Below the pieces are notes generated by a model that worked only from the letters and a program-made list of their open reading frames with translations, made no database searches and was not told the origin of the DNA. Of a stretch of 64,000 bases of DNA, positions 1 through 10,866 are shown one piece after another. Origin of the DNA: Rotaria sp. Silwood1 (Eukaryota; Rotifera; Eurotatoria; Philodinida; Philodinidae); contig CAJNOP010000035.1 of the NCBI GenBank assembly GCA_905250075.1, positions 496,001-560,000 on the forward strand, in the 5' to 3' direction. Made by a program: the position numbers and the translations under genes. The number at the start of each line of letters is the position of its first letter. Within the stretch, counting starts at the first letter, position 1.

Positions 1-609
1 GTTATCTTTGATTGCCACACTTAGTGTTACTTGGACTTTTGCTTACTAAGAAAATAGTATGCTTTTTATAATTGAAAAGCTTTCTATTTAGCAACGATAC
101 ATGGTTGGCTTATCTATTGGCTATTTATTGTCGTATGGCAATAATCACATCATCATCACTTTCTACTTACTGCTAATAGCACTAGGAATATGACACGCTT
201 AAATTAATAGATCGGTAAACCATCACTAATAGGTAGATTCTCTATTGAGTAGTATACAGAAAAAAATATGATTTACGAGTATTCACGGTTAGAGATCAGT
301 GCAACCATGATGATTTACTCACGATCACTATGCGGTCACAAGAGTTTTTTGTATTCCGTAAAGACTTCAGTAATAACGCTTTTAAACTTTCTTTCTTGTA
401 GATTAACACCGTCAAAACTGGCTATAGTTCATCCAGAAGCCATACTTTTTGGGTAAACTATGTTGAAAATTTCAAAATCTTATATTTCTGCATAGCATTA
501 GTTTTTGTCATAGTTATAGCAATGAAAGGTCTGATGACGGCTGTGAATATTTATTAAATGTAGTTATGGTCTTGCATGACCGTGATGATGACGTGTGACT
601 GCTTTGTAG
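1..609. other. Non-coding flank left of a hAT remnant
   Basis: I see no gene or RNA here. The only reading frame (268-456, plus, 62 codons) has no recognisable motif and no splice context. The last eight bases, 602-609 (CTTTGTAG), look like the left target-site duplication of the transposon remnant that follows. Confidence 0.5.
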
Positions 610-1202
610 TAGTGGCGTCGCTAGGCTGAGGCCAGGTGTGGCTCAACCCCATCATCGGACTTTTGAGCTCTATCACCCTGAATAAGAGCTTACTGGACAA
701 ATTTCCCAAATCAAAATAAAAAAAAATCATTTATAAAGCTAACGTTGATGTTATTAAAGCTGCAATAACAATTCCAGTATCTTCAACAACATGTGAGCGT
801 ACATTTTCAAAAATGAAATTAATTAAAACAACAGTTCGCAATTCGATGACTGACGGCCGCTTGAGTGATCTTTGCCTATAGGCTATTGAGCGTGATACAA
901 ATATAAACTTCGAGCAATTCATTGATAGTTTTTCAGAGATTCACAAAAACAGTCGAGTTATGTTAAAATAAGTACTTGTTTCTTTTGTTCTTTTATGGTA
1001 TTCAAGTAATTCAAGATAGTTGATTATAAATCTACGAAAATTGACGTGCTTACGTAATCAGAAAGACTCGCATCATTGTTTGCTTTAGTATTTAGGAATA
1101 TAGTGCTGCATATGAACATGGTAGGCATCTGAAGGAGGTTGCAACAGACTGGCGTAGTGGGGGCTCAGCTTCATCACCATTAATTTTCTGGTGACATCAC
1201 TA
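610..1202 (+). mobile_element. Decayed hAT-superfamily transposon remnant
   Basis: Bounded by near-matching 8-bp duplications, CTTTGTAG (602-609) and CCTTGTAG (1203-1210), which is the target-site length of hAT transposons. The ends are imperfect inverted repeats: TAGTGGCGTCGCTAG at the left and, read from the other strand, TAGTGATGTCACCAG at the right (11 of 15 match). Inside lies a fragment encoding the C-terminal dimerisation region of a hAT transposase, in the same orientation as the left end. At 593 bp it is far shorter than an autonomous hAT element (2.5-5 kb), so most of the transposase is deleted and what remains carries a stop codon. It must be immobile without help. Confidence 0.7.
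738..971 (+). pseudogene. hAT transposase C-terminal (dimerisation) fragment
   Basis: A plus-strand frame from 738 to the TAA at 969-971 reads VDVIKAAITIPVSSTTCERT, then FSKMKLIKTTVRN, then a terminal IERDTNINFEQFIDSF-type tail. The segment S-S-T-x-C-E-R-x-F-S is the conserved core of the hAT C-terminal dimerisation domain of ZMYM1/TTF-type elements, and the downstream arginine-leucine helix fits the family. An in-frame TAG at 879-881 interrupts it. No N-terminal BED/TTF zinc finger or DDE catalytic region is present upstream. I infer a dead fragment of an element that decayed in place. Confidence 0.8.
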
Positions 1203-1727
1203 CCTTGTAGGCCCCTATTTATAATACTTCATAGATTTGTATCACATCTTAGTCATTCATATTCAATCCAGTACCTTATGAATTGATTAAAAGTTTAACT
1301 TAGATATATTGTTGCCATAGAATTCAGAAAAGGAGTGGCATAATCTAAAAATGGATTAATATGCTAGTCTTAGAACAAACAGTTAGCAAATAGTCATCTA
1401 AAATCTTTATTTGTATCAGATTCATTTCCTTCGTAAACTAAAAAGATATTTCAGAGACTATTCTACTTAAGAGATGTTCCACGAAAAAATCAAATATTTT
1501 CGGATATCGAAAACCATCGGGGTCAACCGGTTTTGCAGTTGATCCCCTAAGTATTTCAGGCCTCATCTACCATAGATGAATCTAAAATATTACGAACTAA
1601 TGATTTACCTTTGGTTCATTATGGCTGTCCGAGCACAGATATCCTCAAAAATAGCGCAAAAAGGTGTGAGAAATTGACCTATACTTTTTTTGAAATTTTT
1701 CCGTCGAAAATTTTTCACTATTCAAAT
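1203..1727. other. Non-coding, nothing recognised
   Basis: The first eight bases are the right-hand hAT target duplication. Beyond that I find no open frame, inverted repeat or RNA-like structure that I can support. Confidence 0.4.
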
Positions 1728-2365
1728 TGAGTCATATACCAATCGATAGAGTTTGATTTGCTCTACAAATCTGTATATATGGTACTTCTCTCTGATCTTA
1801 ATTTAGAATCGAAAAATTTTAAGAACTGTGATTTTTCAACAGATAAAATTTGGTTCATGTTTCAGTATTTCGGCTTTATGTCTACGAGAGAAACAAATCA
1901 CCAAAAGAAATTTTGTATTGTTTTGTAGCCCATTCAATTCTACATTGAATTGTATATTAGTCATTCCTTTAAAACGTTCGAGCAGCGAGATTGTTGGACT
2001 TAAACATCGACTACTGACACTATATTTTGCCTATTTTCAGTGCCAAACCATCTTCATGTCTGTATTTTTTTTCTAAAAAATGTTTGATATTTGCAATTGA
2101 TCTATATACCAATAGATAGATCTTAACTTGCTCTACAAAACTATATATATGATATGTCTCCTTAGCCTCAATATAGAAGCGAAAATGTCAAAATACAGTA
2201 TTTGTAGCATATAAAATTTTCTCCATTTTTCAGTATTTTGTCTATATGTCTTGATAAAAAAATCAATTGCCACAAAAACTTTTATTTCATTTTGTAGCCT
2301 ATTTAATTCTACATCGAATTATATATTTGGCATTGTTTCAAAATGTTCGAAAGCTGAGATAGCCA
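1728..2365 (+). repeat. Diverged tandem repeat, period about 370 bp, running into a gap
   Basis: Two adjacent units share landmarks in the same order: a CATATACCAATCGATAGA-like word (1733 and 2103), GCTCTACAAA, TTTCAGTATTT (about 1860 and 2229), TTTTGTAGCC (about 1920 and 2292) and an ATTCTACATYGAAT word. Each landmark pair is 368-372 bp apart. Similarity is clear but far from perfect, so the units are old. The second unit is cut by the N run at 2366, and the array may have caused the assembly break. An 82-codon frame (1828-2076) lies in unit 1 but is not conserved in unit 2, so I do not call it a gene. Confidence 0.7.
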
Positions 2366-2465
2366 NNNNNNNNNNNNNNNNNNNNNNNNNNNNNNNNNNN
2401 NNNNNNNNNNNNNNNNNNNNNNNNNNNNNNNNNNNNNNNNNNNNNNNNNNNNNNNNNNNNNNNNN
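2366..2465. other. Assembly gap of exactly 100 N
   Basis: Bases 2366-2465 are all N. A round 100 is the usual placeholder for a scaffold gap of unknown size. It truncates both the tandem repeat on its left and the minus-strand gene on its right. Confidence 0.99.
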
Positions 2466-2953
2466 TTTTTGTAAAAGATCATTGTTATACTAAGAATATG
2501 TTGTTTACGAACACCATCAACAATAGTACGTAAAATTTCTGTAAGTTTATACATTAATGATGGACTTGTTCGACTCAATGGTCGAAGACCACAGATGGGA
2601 GTTTCTTAAATAAATAAATAAAAAAAAAATTAAATCAAAGCTAAGTAAGTAAAAATAAATACAAACCACCAATGACAATACGATTAAAGCAATTATTTGG
2701 AAGATATTTTAATTTTTGAAGCATTGTCGATATAAGTGTATATGTCATCATTGGAAGTAAAACAAGTTGTCTTGTTCCATCTGTTTGAATAATTGATTCT
2801 TTTCCATCGATTGTTAATGATTGATTATAAAGATTTTGCCACTAGAAAAATAGTGAGAACAAATAATTCATCAAATTTGTAAAAAAAAAAAAAAAGGGCG
2901 ATTATATTTACTAATTTTAACTCCTCAGAAAGAAGTGGATAGTTTTCGGTCAT
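2466..2953 (-). CDS. Unrecognised protein, first three exons only (3' part lost in the gap)
   Basis: Minus-strand exons 2912-2953 (14 codons from an ATG), 2667-2841 and 2466-2604 join in phase across introns of 70 and 62 bp with GT..AG ends. The protein starts MTENYPLLSEELKLWQNLYN and continues through a hydrophobic stretch (LVLLPMMTYTLISTMLQKL, residues ~46-64). A cysteine/arginine segment ETPICGLRPLSRTSPSLMYK and helical KLTEILRTIVDGVRK follow. The third exon runs into the N run, so the C-terminus is missing. About 118 residues are visible. I do not recognise the family and suggest no function. The consistent phase and the absence of stops in about 350 coding bases make it a real gene start rather than chance. 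Confidence 0.7.
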
Positions 2954-3981
2954 GATTCAATGTTCGATTAGACGAAGAACAGTTAGAAATGATAAGTTTA
3001 AACTGACTATACACAACTATCAAAAAAGAGAATAGAATATGTTATATACGGTCGACTATTTTCTTATGTTTAGTCAGAAAATTGTTTTCGCTTAACTATG
3101 CATGGCATTTCTTTGTAATTGATTTAGTTGTATTTTTATTTAGCAAGTAACATCAATCTTATGATGATACACGTGGTTCTATAAACTAATAAATGCATGT
3201 ACAAAAGGGGTAGACAACTGAAAATGATAGCCTGGAAAATATATTACAAATGATCATAGAAATTAATTTCGACAATCAACATGTGACATGAATATTTTCT
3301 TCTGTTTTCTTACTATTTTTTTTTTTCTTTTATAAGTATAATTAGTGCTAATAAATTTGTGTTACTCTCTAAATATATAGCTAAGCATTCTTTGCACTAA
3401 AGAAAAATATGTATCATTGTAGAGTTCATCAAGTATGACTTTGGTTTATTATAATAATATGCTCATGGTGATTGATCAATCTTAATTTATTTATAAATCA
3501 CATGCTTATTCATATAGCCATTGAATTGTTAATCAAACCATACTGAATATTTTAATCAGTTGTAGCTGCTTTAGTCATGCTATGCTGTCGTTTTGAATTA
3601 TTTCATAGAGAAAAGAAGCAGACACAGTTGTATCATCATTTCTAAATTTTCTCCTTTTACTTTAAAACATCAACAAAAGTTTGTATATTGGTCGTGTATC
3701 TTTACTTGCTTATTGAATCATGTTCAAATATTGATTTCGCATAATAAATATTTTATGAGAAACACATCAATAAACAATGATCTTTCTAAGTAATATTCTC
3801 AAACAATTTTTAGAAATTCTATTTAATTATCTTGTAGTGATTAAGTAATAAATTTGATCCTTGCACTAATTCATTAAACAATACATTTTTCATTATCCTA
3901 ACGTTTTTACTTTTTCTTTTTATTTATACAAAAAAAAAAACAAAAAAAAGTGTAAAAAAAAACAAGAAAATTCATATTCGA
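2954..3981. other. Intergenic, nothing recognised
   Basis: This lies between the start of the truncated gene and the 3' end of MRPL38. The 66-codon plus frame at 3593-3793 has no motif or splice context. A/T homopolymers near 3930-3960 probably belong to the MRPL38 3' end. Confidence 0.5.
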
Positions 3982-5746
3982 CTAGAATGGCATCATCTTC
4001 CATTTTCCTTGTCGTTTATGATATTTAATTAATTCGTATTTATACCAATCTGGTATCCATTTTTCATTAGGTGCTGCTAATGGATATTTTGGTACATTAG
4101 GATAACCATTAAATGGACATGTCATTGTTAAATAATGTTTAATAACTTCTTCATTAACATCTTTTCGATCACGATATTGTTCAAGATAACTATGAAATGG
4201 TGCTCTTTCAACACTGAATTGTTGTGGAGGTACATATCGTGGTTCAAAATCAAACTCATAACGAGGTTCTTTCATACCTAGATAATCATGCATTAAAAAA
4301 GAAATTAAATATAGAAACTAGATTTACCTAGTATATTATGAAATATATTTTTAACACTTGTATCCCATGTAACTTGAAAGAAAGCTAAGCTAATCGGTCG
4401 TAAATGCGAACAGAGTTTATTGAAAAAATCAAATGTACGAAAAGTACGTTTTTTCAGACTAACACTAAAAACAAAAAAATAATAATAATATAAACAGATG
4501 CTATCCATCCATCAATAACATTTAGTTTTGTATAAGTTAATAAAACACTATTCAAAATTATTTGTAAATCATCTATATCGACTAGAAAACTGCAAATGAT
4601 TTTCAATATAAATTTACCTATTTTCAGGAAGTGACCCATATAATTCAGAAAAATTGATTGGCCCATTTTTATGTTTATATAATAAAAATACACATCGATG
4701 CCATCCACTACCATTAGGAGGAAATGGAGGTAAATATGTACATAGAGTTTCACCTTTATCAATTTGATTATCAGGAATATTCCCTCTTAAAAAATAATAT
4801 AGATAAATCAAATATAAATTAAATGCATTCATTAACATACACAAACCAATGAAGAACTTCTGCGTCATCTTCTTTTAAATGTCCGTCAAGATTTGTAAAT
4901 ACTAATGTATAATATTCATTTTCTTTATTTGTACTTTTCCATTCCACTTGAGGTTTTTCACTTGCCTAAAAATATTCATGAAAAAAAACAAAGTTTTGTT
5001 ATTTTTCTTCAAATAACTAATTTACATCTTTTGCATAAAGACGATTTCCACTATAAACAGGTGTCACTTGATCATTACTATAAGGATAATTTATATGTAA
5101 TGGTATACGAGGAATGAAATAACCATGTTTGAACAAATCATTGAAAAGACCATAATGATCAGCAATCATGCGAAGATTTTCTGAAAAATATTTACTTGAT
5201 AACCAATCATTATGAACTTCATCGATTGGAAGTCGAACTTAGAAAAAAAAAACAAATAGATAAATAATAAATTGAAAAATATTTGTTGTTTATAATACAT
5301 ACGAGCTCCGTCATAATGTAGTTTTTTTAACTCAGCTCGATTTCGTTGATTAGCATAATGGTCAAAACGTTGACGCGTTTCTGATTTAGAAATCGGATCT
5401 ATTGGTGACAAAAAACCAATATTTACTTTATCAACACGTATTGGTTGAGGATCAAATTCTTAAATGAAAAAATACAAAGAAAATTTGAAAAATTTAACAA
5501 TTTATTTTTAAATTTTGTTTTACCATGACGTCGTTCTTCTAATGTTTTTAATTGCATATCTTTTGTATAAACTTCATCATGTGTCACTTCAAATTGTGTT
5601 TTATTTCTATATGGAAATCTTTTTCTCCATATAGCTGTCGTATATGGCATTGGATCAGGCATTGGTATAACACGATGATGACGCACACTTTTCAATTGAA
5701 TGTTCCATGTTAATACTAATATATTTTTCCGTATTATAATAGACAT
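3982..5746 (-). CDS. MRPL38: Mitochondrial ribosomal protein L38 (mL38), PEBP-like
   Basis: Seven minus-strand exons join in frame: 5524-5746, 5303-5458, 5026-5237, 4841-4965, 4618-4785, 4328-4464 and 3982-4277, giving 438 aa (human about 380). MRPL38 is a large-subunit protein of the mitochondrial ribosome with a phosphatidylethanolamine-binding-protein-like domain. Visible hallmarks are the basic N-terminus (MSIIIRKNILVLTWNIQLKS) fitting a mitochondrial presequence, the PEBP strand YYTLVFTNLDGHLKEDDAEV then LHWFVGNIP, and the motif PPNGSGWHRCVFLLYKH followed by FRTFDFFNKLCSHLRPISLAFF, the usual C-terminal PEBP core. The tail KWIPDWYKYELIKYHKRQGK is also family-like. All six introns are about 50-70 bp. 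The start is the first ATG of an exon with no frame upstream. No frameshift is seen. PEBP-fold L38 is the only good family match, so confidence is high. Confidence 0.93.
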
Positions 5747-5920
5747 CTGAAATGCAACATGGGATGTTGTGATTGTAGGTTTTTTTATGAAGATGATAAA
5801 TAATCAAATATCCGTTTATCTAATACTGAATGTTAGACTATAATCAATTGGAAATATAAGAACTTTTCTCACACTTCACAAACTAAATATGGATGGAGTG
5901 AAAAAATAGAACAAAAATAA

Positions 5921-6464
5921 TTAGTTTTTAGATGGTTCATCTGGATGTGTATAACGATAATGCGCAATACGTAATAATTGTTGAAGACCAGTTAAACCAA
6001 GAGCAAAATTGACTAGACCAAGAAAATAATTTTTCGGTATTATAACCATACAATACTAAAAAAAACGAACAATAGAGAAAGAAAATTATTACAGAAAATC
6101 GAATAACAACATACTCGTGACCAGATTAATCCTGTAGCAGCAAGTGAAATTGATTGATTCAATGAAAGTTTATCAGCTGGACGCATTAAATCTCCAAGAC
6201 CAGCAAGAACTAATGAACTTTTCATAACAGCTAGAAAACAAATACAATCAATATATATAAATTAATCAACATAGAATGAATACTTACGCGACCAAAAATG
6301 TACATATTTTGGACCGGCTAGAATCAGATATAAAATAAATAGAATTATTTATAAAAATCAATTTTACCTGGATGTTCCCATTTAACAACCTTTTTCATTG
6401 ATGGCGATAAAACTCGATCACCAATACCAATGAGCATTCGATATACATCTGATAGAATAAACAT
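5921..6464 (-). CDS. MPC2: Mitochondrial pyruvate carrier 2 paralogue (copy B)
   Basis: Four minus-strand exons (6368-6464, 6288-6317, 6115-6230, 5921-6055) give 125 aa, close to human MPC2 (127 aa). MPC2 pairs with MPC1 in the inner mitochondrial membrane to import pyruvate. Family features are KKVVKWEHPAGPKYVHFWSP, the membrane segment LVLAGLGDLMRPADKLSLNQ with SISLAATGLIWSRY, and CMVIIPKNYFLGLVNFALG. It lies 194 bp downstream of a second MPC2 copy of exactly the same length and ends in nearly the same YRYTHPDEPSKN tail. The two therefore arose by tandem duplication. None of its three intron positions is shared with the other copy. Whether the copies differ in expression or partner choice cannot be told from sequence. 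Confidence 0.92.
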
Positions 6465-6658
6465 AGCTGATCAATCTGAAATTGAGTGCATACTGTGACA
6501 TTGATAACAAAATAATAAATGAGAAAAAAGAAAATATTTTTATTAAGTATTTCTAAAACTAGTGTGACTAAATATTATTATACAGTTTAGATAAGTGAGT
6601 ATTGATCAGTGTTAATTGCGAGATTGTCATATTTTTTGTTTTGTCTGAGTTTTCTTTT

Positions 6659-7162
6659 TTAATTTTTATGTGGTGCATCCGGATGTGTATAGCGATAATG
6701 AGCAATACGAGCGACTTGTTGTCCACCAACAAATGCTAAGAAAATATTCACAGCAAAGAGCATATAATTTTTTGGTATAATGACCATTGAATATCGACTC
6801 CAAATAGCGCCAGTAGCAAATAAAGAGATCGATTGATTCAATGAAAGTTTATTGGCCGGACGAAGCATATCACCAAAACCAGCTACAACTAATGACCATT
6901 TCATTAGTGGAGCCCAAAAATGTATATATTTCATTCCAGCAGGATGATCCCTATTGATTAAAAAATTAAAATGAATCAAATATTATAATTAATAAATATT
7001 TATCTACCATTTGACAATCTAAATTCAATATTAAAAAAAAATAAAAACTACATTTCTAATTAAAAAAAATACTCTACTTCAAAATACCTTTTTCATACCC
7101 GGTGTTAAGACTCGCTCACCAACACCGATTGCAACACGGTAGAGATCCGAAAGTATAAACAT
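6659..7162 (-). CDS. MPC2: Mitochondrial pyruvate carrier 2 (copy A), with an 11-nt microexon
   Basis: Minus-strand exons 7088-7162 (25 codons), 7008-7018 (11 nt) and 6659-6950 give 125 aa. The protein reads MFILSDLYRVAIGVGERVLT, then PGMKK, IVKW from the microexon, DHPAGMKYIHFWAPLMKWSL, RPANKLSLNQSISLFATG and IWSRYSMVIIPKNYMLFAVN. This is closer to vertebrate MPC2 (NHPAG, FWAPIMKW, IWSRYSLVIIPKNW, LFAVN) than copy B is. The microexon ATTGTCAAATG is needed to keep frame and is supported because copy B encodes the equivalent KKVVKWEHP without a break. Role: inner-membrane pyruvate import with MPC1. The neighbouring copy B confirms a tandem pair. Confidence 0.92.
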
Positions 7163-7753
7163 TTTCCTTTATCCTATCTAAATAAGAAAAAAATGTCTTT
7201 ATTATCATTCTTTCGTTTGTTTTGTTCAGCAATATAGACAGAAATTTTTATAGACAATGCCATGTGATAGACACAATACAATTATAATTCTCAAGATTTT
7301 AAATACAATGAAAGAAAAAGAAAAGAATAACACCAAAATATACCGAGTAGAATCCATAAAAACTAACTGAATCTTCTTCAATTATATTCTGTTCTTATTA
7401 CATCCAATTTACAATGTAACGAAGAAAAAGGACGGTTACGTATGTAAGTACAACATTAAACAGAAAAAAAACAACAAACAAACAAACAAACAAACAAATG
7501 ACTATCGTAAAAAAACAAACATTAACATATAGATGTATCTCTTATTGGCTTTTCTTTTGAAATAAATTATTGCACTTGTAAAAGATAATGAAAAACAAAA
7601 CATAAAGATGCACATTATCAAAATGATTCTTCCAAAAGAAAGAACACCGTATATTTCACTTATATATATTAATATAAAAAATATGAATAGAAGTGACAAT
7701 CACTGTAGTTTTCATTCGACAGGAACACCGAAAAGAAAAAAAGAATAGTAATA
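7163..7753. other. Intergenic between MPC2 copy A and the galactosyltransferase
   Basis: AT-rich with a short (ACAA)n run near 7470-7498. The 65-codon minus frame 7502-7699 is hydrophobic because of base composition and has no support. I see no further feature. Confidence 0.5.
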
Positions 7754-9698
7754 TTAACTAAAACCAGGTGGCGGTAAACCAACATCTATCAAAAGATGTG
7801 TAAATAATGGATAAGCTATTGCAGACGTGAGATTATATCGAGCTGATGACACACCATCCCATGTATAGCGTTTAGCTGCTGAATAAAGTAGTTTTGCTCT
7901 AGAAAAAAAAAGCTAATAATTATAAAACATGGTAAGACATCACTTATACATACCGTTTATTCCATATAGATGGTACTCGTTTGGTATGTGGTAACATTTT
8001 ATATCGAGCTATTGTCGCTGGTGGACGAATTACTTTTATGGATAATTCTTTTAGTCTAAAAGACAAAAACTAATTTTTTTCTTTGAAATATTATTTTCTT
8101 ACCGATAATACAGATCATCATCTTCCGCTCCCCAACCCCAATAGAGATTACTATAACCATTAACTGTTAAAAAATGATCAGGTCGTATATTAAATACGCC
8201 GCCAATAAGTTCTTCATAAGTTAATCTACAAAAGAAAAAACAAAATGTTAATTAGAAAAAAACTTTTAATTATTTCTTCCTTACTTATAACTCATTTCAT
8301 CAACAGCAACAGACATATGTCTTGGAAAAACTGGACATGAATACATATTACGATCATCTTCTGGTATTAAATCAACATCATGAAAGACAAAACATTGAAA
8401 ATCGTATTCACTAGATGCATATATAAAGGCAGCATTCATTAATACAGCTTTATTATATGTTCCATTCCCTGTTTGTTCAGAAACATAAATTTTATAATCA
8501 AGTTCTTGTCGTTGTAATATTGGATGTAAATAATACAGCAATGTTACTAAATGTTCATATCGATCTCGATACGGAATAATAATTGCTACCTATTTAAACA
8601 AAAGAAATCATCATTTTTCGCAAAAAATAATTATTGATAATTTATTATTATTTTTTATTTAGTATTTTATAAGGATTAAATCTTTAAAAAAAAAATTAAA
8701 TGAAAGCAGCGATCATTTTGACAAAGAAACTTACTAAAATTTTCTCACTATCACAGATGTCCTATCAGAAAATGACTTTTTTTCAAGATAAATAATCTTT
8801 TGACATGATGTAAACCGTCTCATAATTTACCCTATGACGAGCAATACAATGAGATGGAGACCATTGACCACCGGATCTAACATTGGTATAATTAGTTTCT
8901 ATTTCATATAGTGATACATTGGGAAAAGTTGAGTTTTCATCAAGATACCGACCACCTAGAATAACAATGAAATATTTATTTTTTCTTTTTGTCAAACTTA
9001 CGAAGATAACGAGGTTCTTCTTGACAATAATTTCTTTTTCGTTTATTCTCATTATTATTTGTATAATTATTTTTTGTTTCACGATATTTCCATTGATATT
9101 CATCTACATCAATTAATGCTGCTAAACGATTTTGTACACGTTTGATATTATTCATTAAATGATCACTATTATTTTCATGTAATAATAATTCATCAGATTT
9201 ATTTAATAATGGTTTTAATAATTGTTTTATAGTTAGATTTGATTGTATTTGATGAGAATTTTTATTTATTTGATTATTTATAATTAAATTTGAGTCATTA
9301 CTAAATGAATCAAATAATAATTCAAATCGATAAAGATATGTTTGAATTTGAAATAGAAGACGCCATTTATCTATAGGTAAAACATTATCACGTAAAAGTG
9401 CTTCCATACTTTCATCCATTTGTTTAAGTTCATCTTGAATTTTTTGCATTGCTGAAAAATTAGCTCCATAACGTGATGTATGAACAACCAGAATTTGTGA
9501 TAATGAAATAACAAGAAGAAATAGAAAAAATAATAAAATAAGTATTGATGAAATGTCACGATTAAGTAAATTAGATGATACTGGTTCATGATTATAGCGA
9601 TATAATCGATGATTAGAACGTGATGATTCTTGCTCTTTATTATGAGATGATGATGATAATGTTAAATATGAATGATGCCTACCGTAAGTGTATAACAT
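7754..9698 (-). CDS. Beta-1,4-galactosyltransferase family (GT7), type II Golgi membrane protein
   Basis: Minus-strand exons 9002-9698, 8831-8955, 8735-8761, 8285-8589, 8103-8225, 7954-8055 and 7754-7898 join to 507 aa. A cytoplasmic tail (~50 aa) is followed by one membrane anchor (SSILILLFFLFLLVISLSQI), an Asn-rich stem, then the catalytic domain. That domain shows GGRYLDEN, VAIIIPYRDRYEHL, the metal-binding FHDVDLIPEDDRNMYSCP (DVD), PRHMSVAVDE, LYWGWGAEDDDLYYR (family WGWGGEDDD, with one Gly to Ala) and RYKMLPHTKR with the conserved His. The family transfers galactose or GalNAc from the UDP-sugar to N-acetylglucosamine or xylose/glucose acceptors; which one is not decidable here. The 27-nt exon 8735-8761 adds nine residues (DICDSEKIL) before the first catalytic motif and is the least certain part of the model. 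The start is the first ATG of the long first exon. Confidence 0.9.
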
Positions 9699-10866
9699 TC
9701 GTTAAATATTTGGAATATATTGTCTTTTTTTTTTTCTTTTATACTAGAACGATTCTCATTGTTCGATATTATTGATATAAATTCAATTTAAAGTGATTAT
9801 GAAATAACACTAGTATTGACAATCTAAAAATAGAATAGAATAAATGATATATTTTGTTTCAATTTCAATTTTTTTTTAATCTAACATAAATATAGACAAA
9901 ATATTATTAAATAACCAACATCAATTATCTTATGATACACCCCCCACTCGCCTTGTTTTGTTCTTTCTATTCCAACGATATTTAAATTTTCTTTATACAT
10001 GATATATTCTCTTCTATTCTTTACTAATTATTTGAATACTTGATTTTTTTTTTATAATTACTTTTTGTGATGCACTATAAATAACATACTAAACAATGAT
10101 GAATTTCAAATAACGGCACATCACAAACACAAAAAAAAAAGAAGGGTTTCAGATGAGTATTCATAATACTGTTACAGTTTTATTGATAGTGATGTTCTTT
10201 TTCACATCTAATTTTCTTCTTCGATCTTTTTTCTTCTTCTTGTTCTTCTTTTTTCTTATCTTTGACAGCCTATTCTTTTCTCTAAGGGAACGAATGTTTC
10301 AGCTCATTCCTTTTGTAATAACTAAACAAGTGTGGAAGGAGGAAGGGAAAAAACAGACAGTTTTATATGATAAAACAAAGAAAAAGAATAATTCTTTTAT
10401 AATGACACAGTTTTTGAGTACAGTTGTACTTAGATAACAAGCGTCTCGTTTACAAAACACAAGATATCAATATGATGACAATAGCATATCAATAGAAACT
10501 AGATTTATAAAATTATCGATTCGAGACAAACGAAAAAAGAACAAAGAAAGTCAAAGAAATTTATTTTGCGCATATGATTAATCAATAATGCCCATAAAAT
10601 AAAAACAGATTCAATTTAGATTAAAAAAAAAGAAATTAATTCTATTGCCAAACTATTTCATTATTTGTAACAAAAGAAAAATTAATTAAATAAAGAATAA
10701 CAAACAACAAAAAAAGTTACCCTATGATGAATATATAGCGAAGAGAAAATGGCCAAAAGAAAAAAAGAAGAAAAAAAGTAACAATAACATAAATTCATAA
10801 TAATAATAATAATAATAATAATAATCATAATGGTGAGATGAAAGAAAGTCTCACTTGAATATTTCT
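9699..10866. other. Intergenic; AT-rich with an (AAT)n microsatellite
   Basis: Lies between the galactosyltransferase start and the KRTCAP2 stop. A trinucleotide run of ATA/TAA occupies about 10799-10826. The 94-codon plus frame 10153-10437 is a Phe-rich reading of a TTC/TTT tract and shows no domain, so I do not annotate it. Confidence 0.5.
10799..10826. repeat. (AAT)n microsatellite
   Basis: A pure run of about nine AAT/TAA units just downstream of the KRTCAP2 stop codon. Confidence 0.9.

Noticed and set aside
10153-10437. 94-codon plus-strand frame rich in Phe and Leu
   Set aside because: It is a reading of a TTC/TTT tract in intergenic DNA, with no domain or splice partner.
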